64,000 nucleotides of DNA from Metopolophium dirhodum (lineage: Eukaryota > Arthropoda > Insecta > Hemiptera > Aphididae): positions 38,468,241-38,532,240 of the forward strand of contig NC_083565.1 in NCBI RefSeq assembly GCF_019925205.1, written 5' to 3'. Below, in pieces: positions 57,341 through 64,000 of this stretch. The position numbers and the translations under genes were made by a program. Every line of letters starts with the position of its first letter. The first letter of the stretch is position 1. The notes beneath the pieces are model-generated. The model had not been told where the DNA came from, searched no databases, and saw only the letters and a program-made list of their open reading frames with translations.

Positions 57341-58667
57341 TTTAAAAAATCTATATAGAAATATCTGCAAAGGAATTAAATAACAGAAAAAAATTCTCTG
57401 AAGGCTTACAAATTTGAAAATATTTATATTAAAAATCAATTGAATTAAATTTATGAAAAAAAATTGAAAGGGGAACGTGGGCTACCGCAGGCAAACGCAT
57501 CTTACTTACGAAGCAGATAAAAAATTTAAAAAAAATTATATGGACCAAGTTGTTAATGTTTTAAAAAACGATATTTATAAAAGAATCAAAAAAAGTTAAA
57601 TATATAAAAAAATAAATTGAATGGGGAACGTGAGAGAACGTAGCCAGTCTCTTTTCAAATTATATATTATGTACACAGGTACTCAGCGTACTCCTAGGTA
57701 TAGCCGGTTAATCTTGAAAAATTTTTATACAAAATAATCTACTAGAGTTCAGTGAAGTAAAAAAAAAATTGTTTGAGATATCTGGGTGAAATAACACTAA
57801 ACAAAAGAATACGCTGGAAGCTAAATACTGCAACACATATTAACTACAATCCAAAAACTAGGTGTTGTTTACATCGTAATAATGCGAACAGTTATTATGA
57901 TCAGAGGTGTATTACGGTTATATATGTATTAGAAAATGTATAAAAATAAATGTAAATTATAAAGGATGCAAAAAAATTAAATGATAAAAGGTCCTGCAGG
58001 GACTCTACTATGTGATTGTTATTTATAAAGGACATAAAATGTTTAATTTAAAATAATATTGTGTTTGGTGGGTCTACAGTAAATATTAAATTACAAACTA
58101 TAAAGTCTAAATTCAAATAAAAACATAGTCAGATATCTGTTTTAGTCTTTGTAAATATGTGCGGAAAAAAATTAGATTTAGTACAATGTAAAAAAATGTG
58201 GAAAGGAAACCCTGAGAATTCTTTGACAATAGAATATTAAAACACAAAACCATATATTAAATTAAAACTATTGATTTTATACATTTTCTATTTACAAAAA
58301 CTCATAAGTATTGAAAACCTTATAATACCCTAATTAAATAATATTTTGTTATATTTTAAAATACATTTTATAATTTGTTGTGGTAAAAAAAATCATTATT
58401 TAATGTTGTCTGTATTTAAGTTTTTAATAACTATACTGGTACAACTCTTGCTGACAGTCTTTAAGACAGTGTTAAAAACTATGATAATTAGTTAACATAT
58501 AATTTCCTGCCCTATCCTAACCTAACCTAACTTAACCAAATTAATAATATTTAAATATTTTCTTTCATTGCTATGTTTACAATATCGAATACATTGATAG
58601 TTAGTAGGAAAAGATCATCGCAAAGCTCACGACCGGTGATGGTAGTCGTCTATCATCACCATAGCTT
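57341..58667. other. Decayed array edge and intergenic
   Basis: 57341-57660 holds degenerate pieces of the array (GGGGAACGTGGGCTACCGCAGG). The rest is AT-rich without genes. Three telomere-like CCTAA units occur near 58515. Confidence 0.45.
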
Positions 58668-60155
58668 CAACTATCCATAGGTTTACCTAACTAACCTTTT
58701 TATGACTCATTAGGACACTTTGAATAAAAAGATCCTGAGTTACAGGTTGCCGAACTCAAGTGTTTGATTATAAAGTTGGTCCTTTGATTGTTGACACCTT
58801 AATCCACTATGGATAAAGCCTCAATTGTTCCCCTCGAAGATCAGACCGCTGATAAGACTATTATGTCCTATCCATCATGTTATATCTTTATTATCTATGA
58901 TGGAGCCATACCCAGCTCACTCGTGTAAACAATTTGAAGCACATAAAAGCGATCAACGAATCTCTATTATTATTTAAATATTTCAATTCATAATATGAAT
59001 TCCCAGCCCTGTCCCCCATACTCTGATATTAAAAGCCCAGCCCACCTTCATATTATTCTCTATGCAAAAAGTAAATTTAAGACAAATTTGTAAATCAATG
59101 CACAGTCTCTCTATTGTACTAATAATTGTGATTTCATTAATTTTCAGTATTTTGTATAATTAGTTTGGGAAAACATAAGACAATATCATTTACACAAGAC
59201 TGTGGCTAACACAATCATACTTTGATAAAAGTATATGATATAAGTACCTTCTATATTTGAATTAATCGTTTTTTTTTTTTTTCGGGTACTTTATTGGTGG
59301 ACAGCACTTTAACTACGGTCCTTCAACTTACTGAGGAAACCTTGAGGCATTTCCTTTTAGGAAATCAATTAAATCCTCACATATAACTCTTAATTCAAGA
59401 GTTTGTAACTAATACAATCATAATATAATATGAGTATAGTACATTTCGTAATATTTTTTTATAATATTTACTGTTAGTGAAATATTAAGTTTGTATTTCT
59501 AATATAATATAATATGTTATGATATTTATGGACGACACTTGCACCATGGCCCCTCGATATAGTAATGTGGCGACCCGGCACATCTCTTTTAGATAAATGA
59601 TTAAATACTTAATCAAGTCTTCCAATTTACTAAACATTTATATTTTGTAGATAATTTGAAGAAAAATTTAAAATTAAAGAGTGACTGTGTGAATTAACAA
59701 AAGTTTTGGTATGAAATGTTTATTTGAACACCTGTTATAATGTATTATATTGAACTTAAGTTATTTTTTATAATGTACTATAGTAAACATTTGAACATTT
59801 ATTACGATATACGTATATTATACATAGATTTCAAGTATGATTTTTTTAGTTTTTTTTTTGAAAGTTACCCACCTACTACAATACAAGACACTTTATTTTT
59901 ATATTTCGAAGCAATATATGTTTTGGATTATTTACATCTATATAAACTAAATTTCAGACCCATAGTTTAGTATTTAAAGTTTGTATGATCAAAGTCGTGG
60001 AACCAAATTTTATCAGACTCTACTAGAATATTGTAGTTAAATTAAACTATAAGAAGTATGTGGAATAACAGTATCATAATCTTTTTATTCAAAGTGTCCT
60101 AATGAGTCATAAGTAGGTTAGTTAGGTAAACCTATGGTTAGTTGAAGCCAAAGAG
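58668..60155. mobile_element. Candidate TIR element, 1.5 kb
   Basis: Left arm 58668-58737 and right arm 60084-60155 are inverted copies over about 70 bp with few mismatches: CTTCAACTAWCCATAGGTTT, ACCTAACTAACC, TATGACTCATTAGGACACTT and TGAATAAAAAGAT. The interior is non-coding, with two similar blocks (GGACAGCACTT... near 59300 and GGACGACACTTGC near 59530). Target duplication not seen. Confidence 0.6.
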
Positions 60156-61016
60156 TCAATAGGGCCTTTGCAATTCAAGATCTTTTCCTACGTATTCGGC
60201 ATTGTTAACATAACTATTCTACCTTTACACTTTTTCTTCCCCCGTCTCTCACAGCTATATACAGGTTCAGCCACTCTCATTCCACACCTCCATATGATCG
60301 GTATTCTGTCTATCCATCTCTTCATCAGTCTTCTCGTCCATCATTTCTCCCGTAAATTAACTTCTATAGCCACTCTCACTATCTCTTATGATACAGTGAC
60401 CGAACCACCTAAACCTATTCTCTCTTGTTTTCACTACAATATGTACAGTGTACACTACCCTACACTACCCTTAATTAATTAATTTCTTATTCTATCCTCT
60501 TTTGTACCTATACACCTTACATATTATTCTCATATCTGCTACTCTCACTCCACTTACCTACCCTAACCTTACAGTTCTTTTTCATCTTTCCCTTTCATAC
60601 ACCAAACATTCTGAAATCCTGTTGACCCATTTCCTTATCTTCGCCATATCACACACTTCCTAATTCCTATTCACTGAGTCTCTAGTTACCTACAAGTCAT
60701 CGTACTTGATTATCGGTGAAAATATTTAAATATCATTGAGCGAATTCCCTACTCGAAAGAATTGCTTAAAAAAATATCATACCTCACCAATTTTCTAATT
60801 TTGAACACGACTTTATTGATAGCCCAAATAGTGTTATACCAGCATAGTTACAATACAAATATTGAAAATTTTCGGGCAATACATCCCCTTATCAATTAAC
60901 TATAATAGAAAAAAAACCTACTGAGAAATAAGAAAATACATACCCCGTGACGGAATCGAAATCTGCTACGAAACTTAGTCTTCGAAACACTGAAACGTTC
61001 ACACATTTCAATCTGC
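60156..61016. other. Intergenic
   Basis: Pyrimidine-rich stretch at 60220-60680 on the plus strand; the 104-codon ORF at 60168-60482 translates this T/C-rich text and has no recognisable domain. Confidence 0.4.
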
Positions 61017-62715
61017 TTATGATATATTATTCCCAGTTTGAAAATGTTCACTGACGAATACCATTTCTGAAATAACACGCATCTTATGCAGTAAAATGTT
61101 CTACAATATTCTAATGACCTATGCGTTACAGTCTACAGATATTATATAAACCTACCAATAAATACCTAATATTAATTTTTATTACACAGAGTTTGTATTT
61201 TTAAATGTTGTATTCAAGGATTTATTAGTTTTATTTTTATACCTAACAAAAGTTACATTTATTCACAAGTCAGTTATCAACTAGAACTCGACTACGAGTA
61301 AGACAGCGTTTGGATTGTTCGGACTGGCGTATAGTTTATTATTATTATACATTGCGCCTTTGGTAGGCAGTACTAAACGTATATGCTTCTACGTTACTTA
61401 GTTAACAGATTTTCCGCGACAATAAATATTTAATTCAAGTCTTAAAAGTAAATGTAAGACCAAAATAACATAAAAACAAACTTACGCATAAACATCGACT
61501 CTTCCAGTGAAACCTAGCTGTACTGCAGCACACGCTGTCGTCGAAGAAACAGCTATCTTCATCCGTCTACATCTCTCTCTACATCTCGCTAATTGAAACT
61601 TATCTAATATACAATACTAGTATCTTTATGATCTGTAATATATTCTGGTGTTCGATGAAAAAGATTGAAATAAGATAAAAATACATATTTTTTTGGTTTT
61701 GAATATGAAAGCTGTGAGATGATCGATATGAATTTTGTGAGAAATCTAGAGGTACTAGAAAACTGAGACGAGTGTGTTGAATGAAATAAATTAAAAAATT
61801 GATTAACACAACAATTGCTTAAAAATTAATTTAATTCAAATAATGAGATGAACCTTATTAGATCATTTAAATTTTCCAGAACAAGCCCCCAGTTGTTGGT
61901 CACATGCCAATTTTAACCATATACTAGACCACAAGTTTATAGACATTCTATAATGCATTCTGCTGCCGGTGGCCCTAGAAACTGTTGGGGAAATTATATT
62001 TCTTTAGTAATTAAATTACGATACGAATTATAAGCTACGTAGGTACTTGTCCAATACTCGACTACCAGAATTTAAATTAAAGAATGTGATATACCTAGGT
62101 AACCTATCGATCGATTCTAAAACAGAAACTTAACCTAGGTACAAATAATATCACAATATCAAATAGTGAAATGTGAAAATTTGAAGAAAATTTCCCTTAG
62201 GTATATCCCGCAAAACCCCTTCAAAAAAACGTACGTTTGAGGTGTTCTCTAGGTATGATCTGCTATGTACTTACAAATCATATTAAATAACATTAATCAT
62301 TATGTATTTTCTTATTTTGTTAGGTAGGTATAAAAACCTACCTTCCTACTTATAAAAGCATTGCCTAATCATCGATTTCAAATTTTAAAAATTATTCTAC
62401 TATAACAATAAATAAACAGTTGTAGGCAAAGTATTATAATTTAAGATATTTTTCATAATTTTTGCACACCTATAAAAACTGGATTTTAAAAATTACTCTA
62501 CGTCTAGCGGTTATATAAGTTTGTCTGACAATAAATATTTACATTAGGTCTACCGTTTCAACAAAGTAGAAGGACAAGACTTACGTAATTTTTTATTCTT
62601 CCGGCGGCGAAACGCGTTCCCTTCGAGTGTATAATATTGTCTAGTGTCAGAGATGTGCATCTCCGCCAAGGAAAATGCAGCGCGCGTCTTCATATCTCCG
62701 ATCCAAAAGTTCAGT
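61017..62715 (-). CDS. Candidate last two coding exons of an unidentified gene
   Basis: Exon A (62715-62585) follows the acceptor TCAATACTTCCAG, is open in one frame (LNFWIGDMKTRAAF, MHISDTRQYYTLEGNAF, then RRRKNKK) and ends at GTAAGT in phase 1. Exon B starts after GCGTGTTATTTCAG at 61066; read in the phase exon A requires, it encodes QMVFVSEHFQTGNNIS and stops at TAA 61019-61017. The junction is phase-consistent. The protein is unrecognised. A third possible exon between them (61562-61487: an ATG with a short hydrophobic start and a GTAAGT donor) does not fit this phase and could be an alternative first exon. Support is from splice signals only. Confidence 0.33.
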
Positions 62716-64000
62716 CTGGAAGTATTGAGATTAATGACATTTATAAAAATAGGCACCTAGTTTAATAACCAGAGTGGAACGAAATATGTGAGTACGTATT
62801 GGAATCGCTGTTCGTCTCAGACGATTGTCATTTGCCATATATTATTTATAATTATAACCTCACCGTCTTAATCATAGAAAATATATATATGGTCCTAACC
62901 GATGGATGATGGATATTTTTACCTTATCTTCAAAAAAACATTTATTTGTTTCTACTAGACGCAAATGCGGTAAATTGAATTCAAATTTTTAATATAGATA
63001 ACGGTTTTTTTTACTCGGTAACCATTCATTTATTACTTGGTTCATTAACAAATTCTTATGGATATAAAATAGTAATTGAATAAAACTAGTTTCATTGATA
63101 ATAAAATAATAAAAACAATTTAAGAAATACCTATTAATTAATATGTATTACTCAAATAACAAAATAACTAAATAAATTCGTGTTTTTTTTAAACATTTTC
63201 ACGCCCCCCTCCCTCCCCTTACGAAATTGTGTCACTCCTTCTTAGAGTGGTGCGCCCCTCACATTAAAAACCCTTGAAATAGTGCATGTTCAAAAATCAG
63301 CCATATCCTCCCCCCTCTCGTTTGACTCATTTAGCTACTTTTTGAATTAAGAACGTGACATTGAACGTACAAAACTGTACCTGCCTACATAATAGTTATC
63401 AACAGGGCTAGGATTTATATACAAAAGCATGTTTTTTTTGCGACTTCTGATTATTGATTTTGTCAGTAATGTCCACGAATCACCTCATGATAAGATAAAT
63501 GGTGGTATTTTTATTTTGCATGTTTTTGCATATTTTGGATGAAATGCATATTATTGCATATATTGAATAAAATGAATATTATTGTACATTTTGATTATAA
63601 GAATGCGAAAAATAAATGTTTTATAGTAAATTTCATAATACTTGGTTTTTTGTCAAACATACATTTTATTTTTATAAATACAATCCTATGGTACAATAGG
63701 TATGCGATAAAAGATTAAATAATTTGAGATTCATTTTCGAAAATTTGAAAAAATATGAGATCGTAGCATGTAACACTCGTAGTGAATGTGAATTTTATAA
63801 TTTACGTTAAAATTTATTTCTAAATTATTTTTTTTTCTCAATTATATTATATTAAGGCGCCCGATGCCGATGCCATTTTGTCCTCAAAAATATATTCTGC
63901 GGGAATAATGATACCACCTTATAGAATCAACCAAATTTCATAATTTTTTATTTAATTGCTAGAGAGAAATATTCTACAGCCCGCATCGATCTCTGTTTTT
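62716..64000. other. Intergenic, right edge
   Basis: No genes recognised. C-rich patch at 63205-63225. The motif cluster TTTGCATATTTTGGATGAAATGCA at 63520-63620 parallels 1098-1235. Confidence 0.45.

Overview
The window is AT-rich eukaryotic DNA with GT-AG introns, one two-exon HP1 gene and a very high load of decayed transposable elements of insect type (Ty3/Gypsy, BED and ZMYM1-like hAT, MITEs, a 5'-truncated LINE, tandem arrays). An aphid or a close hemipteran relative is the best guess. That is an inference from composition and repeat style; no marker gene fixes it.

Layout. 0-3.5 kb: dispersed repeats, one isolated minus-strand exon and a two-exon ORF with a stop. 3.5-10.9 kb: a decayed plus-strand Gypsy element (element 1): LTR, gag, RT tail/RNase H, a macrodomain, integrase, the N-terminus of an env, LTR. 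10.86-13.46 kb: the 3' part of a ZMYM1-like hAT that the Gypsy LTR abuts inside a coding exon. 14.2-22.6 kb: an HP1-type gene on the minus strand whose single 7.8 kb intron holds a TTAA-flanked MITE, a whole hAT element and another TIR element; its first exon lies in a GC-rich island. 23.2-25.4 kb: a non-autonomous hAT with a perfect 8-bp target duplication and a second hAT MITE nested inside it. 26-44 kb: exon-like fragments, two LTR-like copies in opposite orientation 14 kb apart, a broken DUF7869-type gene fused to an LTR fragment, a 161-bp tandem array, a possible ZP-like exon and a LINE. 43.9-52.7 kb: a second, minus-strand Gypsy element (element 2) with a nested TIR element. 53.5-57.3 kb: a dispersed repeat followed by a 13-unit, about 230-bp tandem array. 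57.3-64 kb: mostly non-coding, with a few candidate exons.

The most interesting signal is in the two Gypsy polyproteins. Both carry a macrodomain of the OARD1/TARG1 (de-ADP-ribosylating) type. In element 1 it lies between RNase H and integrase. In element 2 it follows the aspartic protease and is itself followed by an OTU/papain-like cysteine protease module (GGDCGAHAL ... HENNHW) and two C2H2-like zinc fingers, all upstream of the reverse transcriptase. ADP-ribose hydrolase plus deubiquitinase-like protease is a pairing best known from some plus-strand RNA viruses. Here it seems to be retroelement cargo, perhaps countering host ADP-ribosylation or ubiquitin-based silencing. Both copies are broken by stops, frameshifts and deletions, so intact relatives elsewhere in the genome would be needed to learn the full domain order.

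The only gene that looks intact is HP1. No tRNA, rRNA or CRISPR was seen.
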